64,000 nucleotides of DNA, from assembly GCF_002289575.1 (NCBI RefSeq), contig NZ_NTGA01000013.1, positions 123,273 through 187,272 of the forward strand, in the 5' to 3' direction. Below are positions 53,106-61,423 of this stretch, piece after piece. Positions within the stretch are counted from its first letter, which is position 1; each line of letters begins with the position of its first letter. The notes under the pieces were generated by a model. The model made no database searches. It saw nothing but the letters and a program-made list of their open reading frames with translations, and was not told the origin of the DNA. The stretch comes from Dietzia natronolimnaea. GTDB lineage: Bacteria > Actinomycetota > Actinomycetes > Mycobacteriales > Mycobacteriaceae. Both the position numbers and the translations under genes were made by a program.

Positions 53106-54469
53106 CGGGGATCTCCTTGTGTGAGAACTGTCGTGGCGTGTTCCGGGCTGCCGCCGTCCGCCCGGGCATGGGCGGGATCGTCAGGGTGGGCGGGGTCGTC
53201 AGGGTGGGCGGCGCCGTCGTCGCCGCCGGGGTCGGCGAGGCGCCTCCGGTTGACCGCGACCGCCGCCGCGACCGACAGCGCCAGGGCCGCGAGGGTGAGG
53301 AAGACCCACCCCGCCGAGCCACCGAGCCCGGCGGCCGATGCCGTGGGGGAGATGTCGGTCCGTACCGGGAACCGCTCCGCTGCCTCGAGACCGGACCCGG
53401 CACCCGCCGCCCGGATCTCGTGGGTGCCGGAGGCGATGTCCTCCGGGAGCACGATCACTCCCGCGACCTCGCCGTCGACTCCCGCGACGACGGGTCCGAC
53501 GGCGGCGTCACCCTCGCCGAGCACCACGTAGACCTGCTCGCCGGGCCAGAATCCCGCGGCTGCGAATCCCATGGCCCCGCCGGGCCGGGCGGCTTTGCGG
53601 TCGACCTCGATCACCGCGGTCACGGTGGTCGTGGACCCGCCGGTCGCCGCCGTCGGCGCGCCGTCAGCGGGACCGCTTCCCCCCGCTCCGGTGTCCACAC
53701 CGCCCGGACCTTCCGTGCCCGCGGACTGCCCCTCGGGGGCGGCCACCCCTGCTGCCGCCCCCTGCGCGGCCCCGCCGGCACGCGCGCGGGTGGCGGCCCG
53801 ACCCGGCGCGGCGGGGCGTGCGGCCTGCGCTCCGGCGGCGGGCGCGCCCGGTGCCGGTGACTGTTCGACCGCGGGTGCCGGCTCCCCGGCCCGGAAGGTC
53901 ACCGGGGTGAAGGTCTCGTTGGCGCCGTTGCGCACCCCGTGCGCGCCCCAGGTGAGGAATCCGCAGGTGACCTTGGTGCAATCGATGCTCTTGCCCCCGG
54001 CTCCGGTGAACGTGGGGCCCGGGACGGTGAGGTTCACCCGGAACGATCCGTCGGACCCCATCGTCGCCTGGGCTTCGCCTGCCGTCGACGACCCGGGGAA
54101 GGCGACGAAAGCCTGGTATCCCTGGTTACTGCGCGACTGTTCATCGGGGACGTAGTCGTAGGTCCGGCCCGTCGCGCCGCCGTTGGACGGCCCCCACCCG
54201 GACCCGCTGACCCACCCGAACCCGATGTACACGCCGCCGAAGCCGCCCTCGATCGCCTGGAAACCCGAACCCGACAGGGTGAACCCCGTCTGGCCCGACG
54301 TCGACGCCACCGCCCCGCCCAGCGAACTCGATGCCGTCAGGCGCGCGGCGGCGTGCGCCGGGGCCTGGGTCAACACGGCCAGAGCCGAGGTGCCGAGCAG
54401 CGCCAGTGCCAGAACAGCGACGATCCGGGCGGCGGTTGCCCGCGCCGTTGATGACCGGGTGTGTCTCAC
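53102..54469 (-). CDS. membrane-anchored surface protein sharing the Ig-like domain of the HtaA protein
   Basis: 455 aa; no HtaA domain seen. Signal peptide (IVAVLALALLGTSALAVLTQAPAHA, to about 40), then a domain (about 45-190: FTLSGSGFQAIEGGFGGVYIGFGWVS, TYDYVPDEQS, DGSFRVNLTVPGPTF, CGFLTWGAHGVRNGANETFTPVTF) that lines up with the second domain of the 50240-51631 product (ITGSGF, GFYLVFGKFEDAW, DGSFTTTVTV, YGIYTYAASGAVHAPWETSTPITF). A long Ala/Pro/Gly linker, a second beta domain (VTAVIEVDRKAARPGGAMGFAAAGFWPGEQVYVVLGEGD, about 285-370), a membrane anchor (AGWVFLTLAALALSVAAAVAV) and an acidic Asp-Pro-rich tail follow. Operon position argues for heme capture or relay. GTG 54469 overlaps hmuV stop. 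Confidence 0.75.
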   Translation of the reverse strand: MRHTRSSTARATAARIVAVLALALLGTSALAVLTQAPAHAAARLTASSSLGGAVASTSGQTGFTLSGSGFQAIEGGFGGVYIGFGWVSGSGWGPSNGGATGRTYDYVPDEQSRSNQGYQAFVAFPGSSTAGEAQATMGSDGSFRVNLTVPGPTFTGAGGKSIDCTKVTCGFLTWGAHGVRNGANETFTPVTFRAGEPAPAVEQSPAPGAPAAGAQAARPAAPGRAATRARAGGAAQGAAAGVAAPEGQSAGTEGPGGVDTGAGGSGPADGAPTAATGGSTTTVTAVIEVDRKAARPGGAMGFAAAGFWPGEQVYVVLGEGDAAVGPVVAGVDGEVAGVIVLPEDIASGTHEIRAAGAGSGLEAAERFPVRTDISPTASAAGLGGSAGWVFLTLAALALSVAAAVAVNRRRLADPGGDDGAAHPDDPAHPDDPAHARADGGSPEHATTVLTQGDPR

Positions 54470-55335
54470 GAGAACTCCTTGACGAGGGCCGACGCCGGTG
54501 TGGCGTCTACCGCGGGCTCCATCGGCGTCCGGGCGGTCCGGAACCGTCGTCGGTCCGGGGTGATCAACAGGTCACCGGTGACGGGATGCCGGTCGACGAC
54601 GACCGGCTGCTGGTAGACCTCTTCCACCAGCTCGGAGGTGAGGACCTGCTCAGGCGGCCCCTCGGCCCGTATCCGGCCGTTCGAGATCATCACGAGACGG
54701 TCGGACCACGCGGCCGCCAGCTCGAGGTCGTGCAGGACCACGACCACCGCCCCGCCGGCGTCGGCGACGGTCCGCGCCAACTCCAGGACGATCTCCTGGT
54801 GGCGCAGGTCCACCGCCGCGGTGGGCTCGTCCAGCAACAACACACCGGCGCGCTGCGCGAGTGCCCTCGAGAGGGAGACGCGGGCCTTCTCCCCACCGGA
54901 CAGGGTCGGGAAGGTCCGGGACCGCAGGGTGGCCGTGTCGGTCGCGGTCAACGACTCCTCGATGATCTCCTCGTCGTCGTCACCCTCGGGCTGCGTCGCC
55001 CAGGGGGCGCGCCCCATCGCGACGATCTCCCGCACGGTGAAGGGGAAGGCGACGGTGTTGGCCTGGGTGAGCAGGGCCCGGCGCCGGGCGAGGTCACCGA
55101 GGCGCCACCGTCGTAGATCGGTGCCGTCGAGGACGGTTCGGCCGACGTCGGGGTCGGTGTCCCCCGCCACCACGCCGAGCAGCGTGGACTTGCCCGCCCC
55201 GTTGGGGCCCACCAGTGCGAGCACCTCTCCGGCGTAGATCTCCAGGTCGACCGCGTCGAGCAGGGTCCGGCCGCCGAGGCGTACGGTCACACCTTCCGCG
55301 GACAACACCGGCACGCGCGTCTCGCCGCGGTTCAT
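54466..55335 (-). CDS. hmuV: heme ABC transporter ATP-binding protein
   Basis: ATPase of the heme importer, 289 aa. Walker A LVGPNGAGKSTLL, Q-loop LLTQANTVAFPFTV, signature TLSGGEKARVSLSRAL, Walker B GVLLLDEPTAAVD, H-loop VVLHDLELAAAWSD. ATG 55335 overlaps the hmuU stop (ATGA). A longer reading frame upstream lies within hmuU and is not coding. Confidence 0.95.
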   Translation of the reverse strand: MNRGETRVPVLSAEGVTVRLGGRTLLDAVDLEIYAGEVLALVGPNGAGKSTLLGVVAGDTDPDVGRTVLDGTDLRRWRLGDLARRRALLTQANTVAFPFTVREIVAMGRAPWATQPEGDDDEEIIEESLTATDTATLRSRTFPTLSGGEKARVSLSRALAQRAGVLLLDEPTAAVDLRHQEIVLELARTVADAGGAVVVVLHDLELAAAWSDRLVMISNGRIRAEGPPEQVLTSELVEEVYQQPVVVDRHPVTGDLLITPDRRRFRTARTPMEPAVDATPASALVKEFS

Positions 55336-56450
55336 CCCCAGCCCCCTGCCGTGCGACGGGTGCGGTGCAGGAGCCAGAAGAAGAAGGGGCCACCGACGGC
55401 GGCCGTCACCATTCCCAATGGCAGCTCCGCGTAGTCCACCGCGGTCCGGGCGAGGAGATCCGCGGCCAGCAGGCACACCGCACCGCCCAGTGCGGACGCC
55501 GGCAACAACAGTCGGTGTCCCGGTCCGGCGATCATGCGGACCAGGTGCGGGACCACCAGTCCGACGAAGGCGACGATGCCGCAGAAACTCACCGCGGCGG
55601 CCGTGAGCAGTCCGACCAGCAGGATGGAGTGGATCCGCAGCCGCTCGACATGGACGCCCAGGTGACGGGCCGGCCTCTCTCCGAGCGCGAGGAGGTCGAG
55701 CGGTCGCGCCAGGCGGGCCGCCAGGACCAGCCCGAGCACCGCCAGGGGCGCCACCACCAGGACGTGGTCCCACCGGCTGCCGTTCAGGCTCCCCAGCTGC
55801 CAGAACACGATCTCTTCGCGGGCCTGGGTGTCCCCGAGGAACATGAGCAGGGCGAGCGCGGCACCCGCGACGGCGTTCACGGCGATCCCGGTGAGCACCA
55901 GGGTGACCACCTCGGTCCGCCCGTTGCTCCGACTGAACAGGTACACCACGGTCGTGGTGACTATGCCGGCGACGAAGGCGCACACGACGCTGGTCCAGGC
56001 GCCGAAGGCGGTCAACCCGAACACGATCGCCGCCGCCGCGCCCACGGCCGCCCCGGCGGACACCCCCACCACGCTGGGCTCGGCGAGCGGGTTGCCGAAC
56101 GCCCCCTGCATGAGGGCACCGGCCACCGCGAGGGCCGCACCCACGACCATCGCCATGGCCACCCTCGGGAAACGCACGCTCCAGAGCGTGGCGTCGGCCC
56201 GGGGGTGGCTTGCGGCGGGCCCGAGGTCGACGCCGAGACCGCGGAGGAACCCCGAGGCGACCTCGGTCGCCGGGATGTGCAGCTGCCCCGACGCCGCCGC
56301 CACCACGGCCAGTACCCCGAGCGCCACCGCCAGGCCGGTTATCAGCAGGCCACCGGTCACCATGCGGTGGGCTGTGCCGGACGTACGGGCAGGGCCGGAG
56401 TCGGGAGCGGGACGGCCGGCACGTGCCGCGCGCTCTTCGGTGAGTGTCAC
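55332..56450 (-). CDS. hmuU: heme ABC transporter permease
   Basis: FecCD-family permease, 372 aa, about 9-10 membrane segments. Family segments: RFPRVAMAMVVGAALAVAGALMQGAFGNPLAEPSVVGVSAGAAVGA, VFWQLGSLNGSRWDHVLVVAPL, LLTAAAVSFCGIVAFVGLVVPHLVRMIAGPGHRLLLPASALGGAVCLLAADLLART, and the tail ELPLGMVTAAVGGPFFFWLLHRTR. The cytoplasmic coupling helix is in HLGVHVERLR. GTG 56450 overlaps the hmuT stop (GTGA). Confidence 0.95.
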   Translation of the reverse strand: MTLTEERAARAGRPAPDSGPARTSGTAHRMVTGGLLITGLAVALGVLAVVAAASGQLHIPATEVASGFLRGLGVDLGPAASHPRADATLWSVRFPRVAMAMVVGAALAVAGALMQGAFGNPLAEPSVVGVSAGAAVGAAAAIVFGLTAFGAWTSVVCAFVAGIVTTTVVYLFSRSNGRTEVVTLVLTGIAVNAVAGAALALLMFLGDTQAREEIVFWQLGSLNGSRWDHVLVVAPLAVLGLVLAARLARPLDLLALGERPARHLGVHVERLRIHSILLVGLLTAAAVSFCGIVAFVGLVVPHLVRMIAGPGHRLLLPASALGGAVCLLAADLLARTAVDYAELPLGMVTAAVGGPFFFWLLHRTRRTAGGWG

Positions 56451-57544
56451 AGTGCGTCCGGGGCGTAGAGGGCGACCGCGAGAGCGTTGAGTACCGCGGG
56501 GGTCCTGGTGCCGAAGGACAGGACGAGGTCGTCGTTCATCGCGACGATCCTCTGGTTCGCGCCAGCGGGCGTCTGCGCCATGGCGGGGAACTTCTCGAGC
56601 AGTCCGTCTACGCCGCCGACGGATTCGAGCCCCTTGTTCATCATGATGATGACGTCCGGCTGGGCCGCGATGAGCCCTTCGTCATTCGCCGGCTTGGCGC
56701 CCTTCCACCCGACCTCGGAGGACACGTCGTACCCGCCGGCAGCGGTGATCAACTCGTCCGCGCCGCTGTCCTGACCGAACATGTAGTAGACGCCGGCGTT
56801 CCCACGGGCGTAGAGGAACACGGTGCGCAACCGCGAGGTCTCCGATTCGGGGACGATCGACGAGATCGACTGTTCGGCCTCGACGATCTCCGCGCGGGTG
56901 CGCTCCCCCAGTTCACGCCCCAGTTCGGGGACCCCGAGACCGTCCGCGACGGCCCGGGTGAGGACCTCGACGTTGTCCGGGGACCTGTGGGAGTCGACGA
57001 CGACGACGGGGATCCCCGCGTCGCGCAGCTGCAGGATCACGTCCCACGGACCGAGTGAGGTGTCCGTGATGATCACACTGGGGTCGAGCGCGAGGATCGC
57101 CTCGGCGTTGAGCTGGTGTCCGTCGTGCGTCACCAGGGGCCGGTCGGCGATCTCAGGGAAAGCCGATGAGACGTCGCGGCCGATGACGTTGTCGCCCAAC
57201 CCGAGCTCGAACACGATGCGCGAGAGCGTGCCGTAGATGTCCAGGGGAAGGATCCTGGAGACGTCCGCGACCTCGACGACCGTGCCCTGATTGTCGGTGA
57301 CCACGGCAGGGAGCTGCGGTACCGGGTCGGTCGCGACGGGTTCGACCGGGTCGTCGACCAACTCCAGGGCGAGTTCGCCGGAGAAGGATCGCGGGTCCTC
57401 TATCGCCGAGACCTCCGACGCGAGCGGTATCCCCGAGATGGTGGCGGGATCCCCTCCGAGCCCGGTCGCCACGCCGCACGAGGTCAGCGAGAGAGCCAGG
57501 AGGGCGACGGCCAGCCGGAGCGAGCCTGAGCGCTGTCTGAACAT
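56447..57544 (-). CDS. hmuT: heme-binding lipoprotein of ABC importer
   Basis: Extracytoplasmic receptor delivering heme to HmuUV, 365 aa. Lipoprotein signal ends LLALSLTSC (Cys about 23). The mature protein is a cluster A-III (PF01497) binding protein: VTDNQGTVVEVADVSRILPLDIYGTLSRIVFELGLGDNVIGRDVSSAFPEIADRPLVTHDGHQLNAEAILALDPSVII, IPVVVVDSHRSPDNVEVLTRAVADGLG, ITAAGGYDVSSEVGWKGAKPANDEGLIAAQPDVIIMMNKG. The His in THDGHQLN and a Tyr (ILPLDIYGTL or AAGGYDV) are candidate heme ligands. First gene of the operon, under two tandem iron boxes. Confidence 0.93.
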   Translation of the reverse strand: MFRQRSGSLRLAVALLALSLTSCGVATGLGGDPATISGIPLASEVSAIEDPRSFSGELALELVDDPVEPVATDPVPQLPAVVTDNQGTVVEVADVSRILPLDIYGTLSRIVFELGLGDNVIGRDVSSAFPEIADRPLVTHDGHQLNAEAILALDPSVIITDTSLGPWDVILQLRDAGIPVVVVDSHRSPDNVEVLTRAVADGLGVPELGRELGERTRAEIVEAEQSISSIVPESETSRLRTVFLYARGNAGVYYMFGQDSGADELITAAGGYDVSSEVGWKGAKPANDEGLIAAQPDVIIMMNKGLESVGGVDGLLEKFPAMAQTPAGANQRIVAMNDDLVLSFGTRTPAVLNALAVALYAPDAL

Positions 57545-57566
57545 GCGGCTACACTAGCACCCAAAT

Positions 57567-57605
57567 GAAGGACAGCCTAACCTTTGCATGGGCAGCCTTA
57601 CCTAA
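57567..57605 (-). promoter_or_regulatory. two tandem DtxR/IdeR-like iron boxes before hmuT
   Basis: Read on the minus strand, 57585-57567 and 57605-57587 each match the 19-bp consensus TWAGGTWAGSCTWACCTWA at about 15 of 19 positions; each keeps a near-perfect left half (AGGTTAGGCT and TTAGGTAAGGCT). Their starts are 20 bp apart, two helical turns, placing two dimers on the same face. They lie 23-61 bases before the hmuT ATG. Confidence 0.82.
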
Positions 57606-57716
57606 AATGCAAAGCCGCAGGTATGGGCCGAATCCTCACCCTGGATGCACCACTCCCGGCCTCCCATCGCCGACTGAGAAGGGTAAATTCGCACAAACAC
57701 TCCTGCGGCGACGACA

Positions 57717-57750
57717 GCGGCCGCCCCCAGGGGATCCCGGGGGCGGCCGC
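57717..57750 (-). terminator. hairpin terminator after fadB
   Basis: A perfect 12-bp stem (57717-57728 with 57739-57750) around a 10-base loop, 42 bases past the fadB stop and upstream of the hmuT promoter, so it isolates the iron-regulated operon. Confidence 0.85.
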
Positions 57751-57791
57751 GTAATTCTCGTCCGGCTCGGACCTGCCGGCCCGTGCCCGGA

Positions 57792-59981
57792 TCAGCCCTG
57801 CTCGGCAGCCGCCTGCCTCAGCGACTCGGTGGGCAGGAAGTGGTCACCGTATTTCGCGGCGAGCTCCTCGGCGCGGGCGACGAAGCCCTTGTAACCCGAG
57901 GGCTCCGTGGCGCCCGGCGCCGCGTAGTTCCTGGCGTACTGGCGGGTACCGCCGGTCCACGCCGGGAACCCGATCCCGATGATCGAGCCGATGTTGGCGT
58001 CGGCGTCGTCCACGATCACGCCCTCGTCGACGCACTTCTGCGTCTCGAGCACCTCGGCGAAGATCATGCGGTCGACCAGGTCCTGCAACGGCGGCGCGTT
58101 GTCCGGCGAAGTGTTGAACGCCTCCCGCAGGCCCGGCCAGAGGCCCGCGCGCGTGCCGTCGGTGTAGTCGTAGAACCCGGCCCCGGCCAGGCGGCCGCTG
58201 CGGCCGAGCTCGTTGACCATCTTCGCGGTGACTCGGTCGGAGGACACCTCCACGAACTCCTCGCCCGCGGCGGCGGCGGCCTCGCGCGCGGTGTCGCGGA
58301 TCTTGAGCATGAGGTTGAGGTTCAGCTCGTCGGACAGCTGGAGCGGCGCCGCGGGATATCCGGCGATGCGGCCGGCCTGCTCGATGGTCGAGGGCTCGAT
58401 CCCCTCGTCCAGCATGCCGATCGCCTCGTTGACGAACGTGCCGATGACGCGCGAGGTGTAGAAACCACGCGAGTCGTTGACCACGATCGGGATCTTCCTG
58501 ATCGCCAGCGTGAGGTCGATCGCCTTGGCCAGGGTCTCGGGGGTGGTCTTCTCCCCCTTGATGATCTCGACCAACTGCATCTTGTCGACGGGCGAGAAGA
58601 AGTGCAGTCCGATGAAGTCCTCGGGACGCTTGACGCCGGTCGCGAGGTCGGTGATCGGGAGGGTCGACGTGTTGGAGCCGAGCAACGCGTCGGGGGCGAC
58701 GATGTCCTCGATCTCCTGGAAGACCTTCTTCTTGAGATCGGGCGACTCGAAGACGGCCTCGATCACGAGGTCGCATCCGGCCAGCGCCTGCGGGTCCGTG
58801 GTGGGCGTGATTCGGGCCAGGAGGGCGTCGGACTTCTCTTGCGTGGTGCGGCCACGCTCGAGCGCCTTGGCCTCGATCTTCTCCGAGTACGCCTTGCCCT
58901 TGTCGGCGGACGCCTGCTCGACGTCCTTGAGCACGACCTCGATCCCGGCCTTCGCGCACACGTACGCGATGCCGGCGCCCATCATGCCGGCGCCCAGGAC
59001 GCCGACCTTGGTGAACTCGGTCCGGGGGATCTCGGAGCCGTCGGCGGCCTTGGGGCGCGCGCCGCCGGACGAGCAGTGCTGCATGTCGAAGAAGAACGCC
59101 TGGATCATGTTCTTCGCGATGGGACCGGTGACGAGCGAGACGAAGTAGCGCGCCTCGATCTTCTCGGCGGTGGCGAAGTCGACCTGCGACCCCTCGACCG
59201 CGGCGGCCATGATGGCCCGGGGCGCCGGGGAGGGCGCGCCCTTGGTCTGCTTGCGCATGTTGGCCGGGAAGGACGGCAGGACACCGGCCAGGGCCGGGTC
59301 ACTGATCGTGCCACCGGGCAGGGTCCACCCCTTGCGGTCCCAGGGCTGGCTGGGCTCGGGATCGGTCTTGATCCACGCCTTCGCGGAGTCGACGAGCTGC
59401 TCGGGGGCGACGACCTCGTCGACCAGGCCCGCCTTGAGTGCCTTGTCCGGGGCGAACGATCGGCCCGACATCAGGATGTTGGGCACGGCCTGCGCCAGGC
59501 CGAACATGCGGACGGTCCGGACGATGCCGCCGCCACCGGGCAGCAGACCGAGCGTGACCTCGGGCAGGCCGACCTTGGCGCCGCGGGCGTCGGCCATCAC
59601 GCGGTGGTGGCAGGCGAGCGCGAGCTCAAGGCCTCCGCCCAGGGCCGCACCGTTGATCGCGGCCACGACCGGGACTCCGAGGGTCTCCAGGGCGCGCATC
59701 CGGCCCTTGATCTGCATGGACCGCTCGAAGAGCTCCTCGGCGTCGCCGGGGCCCGCCGTGATCATGGACTTGAGGTCGCCGCCGCCGAAGAAGCTCTTCT
59801 TGGCAGACGTCAGGACGATGCCCTTGATGGACTCCTTCTCGGCCTCGATACGGCCGACGGTTTCCGAGAAGTCGTCGATGAAACGCGCGTTCATGGTGTT
59901 CGCGCCGTGGTCGGGGTCATCCATGGTGAGGGTGACGATGCCGTCGCCGTCCTGCTCCCACCGGAACATGTTGTCGCTCAC
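57792..59981 (-). CDS. fadB: fatty-acid oxidation multienzyme (enoyl-CoA hydratase / 3-hydroxyacyl-CoA dehydrogenase)
   Basis: Beta-oxidation alpha subunit, 729 aa. N-terminal hydratase (residues 1-230: LTMDDPDHGANTMNARFIDDFSE, SAKKSFFGGGDLKSM, AINGAALGGGLELALACHHR, LPEVTLGLLPGGGGIVRTVRM). NAD-binding dehydrogenase domain from about 325 (VGVLGAGMMGAGIAYVCAKAG, GSNTSTLPIT, GLHFFSPVDKMQLVEIIKG with the catalytic His) and the C-terminal dehydrogenase domain (VNDSRGFYTSRVIG). It starts 41 bp after the fadA stop; the pair forms the trifunctional complex, as in mycobacterial FadA/FadB. Confidence 0.96.
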   Translation of the reverse strand: MSDNMFRWEQDGDGIVTLTMDDPDHGANTMNARFIDDFSETVGRIEAEKESIKGIVLTSAKKSFFGGGDLKSMITAGPGDAEELFERSMQIKGRMRALETLGVPVVAAINGAALGGGLELALACHHRVMADARGAKVGLPEVTLGLLPGGGGIVRTVRMFGLAQAVPNILMSGRSFAPDKALKAGLVDEVVAPEQLVDSAKAWIKTDPEPSQPWDRKGWTLPGGTISDPALAGVLPSFPANMRKQTKGAPSPAPRAIMAAAVEGSQVDFATAEKIEARYFVSLVTGPIAKNMIQAFFFDMQHCSSGGARPKAADGSEIPRTEFTKVGVLGAGMMGAGIAYVCAKAGIEVVLKDVEQASADKGKAYSEKIEAKALERGRTTQEKSDALLARITPTTDPQALAGCDLVIEAVFESPDLKKKVFQEIEDIVAPDALLGSNTSTLPITDLATGVKRPEDFIGLHFFSPVDKMQLVEIIKGEKTTPETLAKAIDLTLAIRKIPIVVNDSRGFYTSRVIGTFVNEAIGMLDEGIEPSTIEQAGRIAGYPAAPLQLSDELNLNLMLKIRDTAREAAAAAGEEFVEVSSDRVTAKMVNELGRSGRLAGAGFYDYTDGTRAGLWPGLREAFNTSPDNAPPLQDLVDRMIFAEVLETQKCVDEGVIVDDADANIGSIIGIGFPAWTGGTRQYARNYAAPGATEPSGYKGFVARAEELAAKYGDHFLPTESLRQAAAEQG

Positions 59982-60022
59982 TGGTTCTCTACTCCTAAAG
60001 GCTGTGGTGTCGGTGGGGCGGA

Positions 60023-61234
60023 TCAGACGCGCTCGATGATGGTGGCGACGCCCATTCCACCGCCGACACAGAGGGTGATGAGGGCGCGCTTGCCGCCGGT
60101 GCGCTCGAGCTCATCGAGCACGGTGCCGGTGATCATGGCGCCGGTGGCTCCGAGGGGGTGCCCCATCGCGATGGCCCCGCCGTTGACGTTGAGCTTCTCG
60201 TCGGGGATGTCCATGTCCTTCTGGAAGCGCAGCACGACGGAGGCGAACGCCTCGTTGAGCTCCCACAGGTCGATGTCGTCCGGGGTGAGCCCCGCGATCT
60301 CGAGCGCCTTCTTCGCGGCCGGGGTCGGGCCGGTGAGCATGATGGTGGTGTCGGCGCCAGAGGTGGCCGCGGCCACGACGCGGGCGCGCGGCGTCATGTT
60401 CATCTCCTTGCCGGCCTTCTCCGAACCGACCACCACGAGCGCGGCACCGTCGACGATGCCGGAGGAGTTGCCACCGTGGTGGACGTGGTTGATCTCCTCG
60501 ACCCAGTGGTACTTCTGCAGCGCGACGGCGTCGAAACCGCCCATGTCGCCGACCATGGCGAACGAGGGCTTGAGGCCGGCGAGCTTCTCGACCGTGGTGC
60601 CCGGTCGCATGTGCTCGTCGTGGTCGAGGATGGTGACGCCGTTGATGTCCTTGACCGGGACGACCGACTTGGCGAACCGGCCCTCCTCCCACGCGCGGGC
60701 GGCGAGTCGCTGCGAGCGCTCGGCGTAGCGATCCACGTCCTCACGGGTGAACCCCTCGAGCGTGGCGATGAGGTCGGCCCCGATCCCCTGCGGGGAGAAG
60801 TACGTGTCGTAGTTGGTCGCCGGATCCAGGGCCCAGGCGCCGCCGTCGGTGCCCATCGGCACGCGCGACATGGATTCGACGCCGCCGGCGAGGACGACCT
60901 CGTCCCATCCGGAGCGGATCTTCTGGGCGGCCATGTTGATGGTGGTCAGGCCGGAGGCGCAGAACCGGTTGATCTGCACACCGGCGACGGTGTCGGGCAT
61001 CTTCGCGGCCAGCGCGGCGATGCGCGGCAGATCCATGCCCTGGTCGCCGAGCGGGGTGACGATTCCGTAGATGATGTCCGAGATCCGGTTCTCGTCGAGG
61101 TCGGGGAACCGACGCCGCATCTCTTCGATGAGACCGACGACCAGGTCGATCGGCTTGACCCCGTGCAGAGCGCCGCCAGGCTTGCCCTTGCCTCGCGGAG
61201 TCCGGATGGCGTCGTAGATGAATGCCTCGGTCAT
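60023..61234 (-). CDS. fadA: acetyl-CoA C-acyltransferase (3-ketoacyl-CoA thiolase)
   Basis: Last step of beta-oxidation, thiolytic release of acetyl-CoA; 403 aa. Active-site Cys in [16 protein letters not shown] (about residue 92), His in [16 protein letters not shown], second Cys in [14 protein letters not shown] 61234 ([21 protein letters not shown]) is fixed by the family N-terminus; the open frame upstream to 61882 is antisense to malQ and not coding. Promoter expected in 61235-61423, shared with divergent malQ. Confidence 0.97.
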   Translation of the reverse strand: MTEAFIYDAIRTPRGKGKPGGALHGVKPIDLVVGLIEEMRRRFPDLDENRISDIIYGIVTPLGDQGMDLPRIAALAAKMPDTVAGVQINRFCASGLTTINMAAQKIRSGWDEVVLAGGVESMSRVPMGTDGGAWALDPATNYDTYFSPQGIGADLIATLEGFTREDVDRYAERSQRLAARAWEEGRFAKSVVPVKDINGVTILDHDEHMRPGTTVEKLAGLKPSFAMVGDMGGFDAVALQKYHWVEEINHVHHGGNSSGIVDGAALVVVGSEKAGKEMNMTPRARVVAAATSGADTTIMLTGPTPAAKKALEIAGLTPDDIDLWELNEAFASVVLRFQKDMDIPDEKLNVNGGAIAMGHPLGATGAMITGTVLDELERTGGKRALITLCVGGGMGVATIIERV

Positions 61235-61423
61235 GGGTTGTCCACGGCCTTTCTCTGGGCGGAACTGATACGTGTTCGAGGTCAGCGTACGTGGTCGCTC
61301 GCCCCCGGTCGGAGTGTGGTCCGTTTTTCGCGATCCGCACCCGGGTCGCTCTGGTGGCACAGTGGACCGTGACCGTCCGCGGCGCCCGGAGAACGGCGCC
61401 TCCCGACCCGACGCGAGGACCCT

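Noticed and set aside
54466..55983. Longer HmuV with a 216-residue N-terminal extension
   Set aside because: The extension is an out-of-frame reading of hmuU; the ATPase family starts at ATG 55335, which overlaps the hmuU stop.
57783..60728. 981-codon plus-strand open frame across fadB and fadA
   Set aside because: Antisense shadow of two clear enzymes; no ribosome site or recognisable domain.
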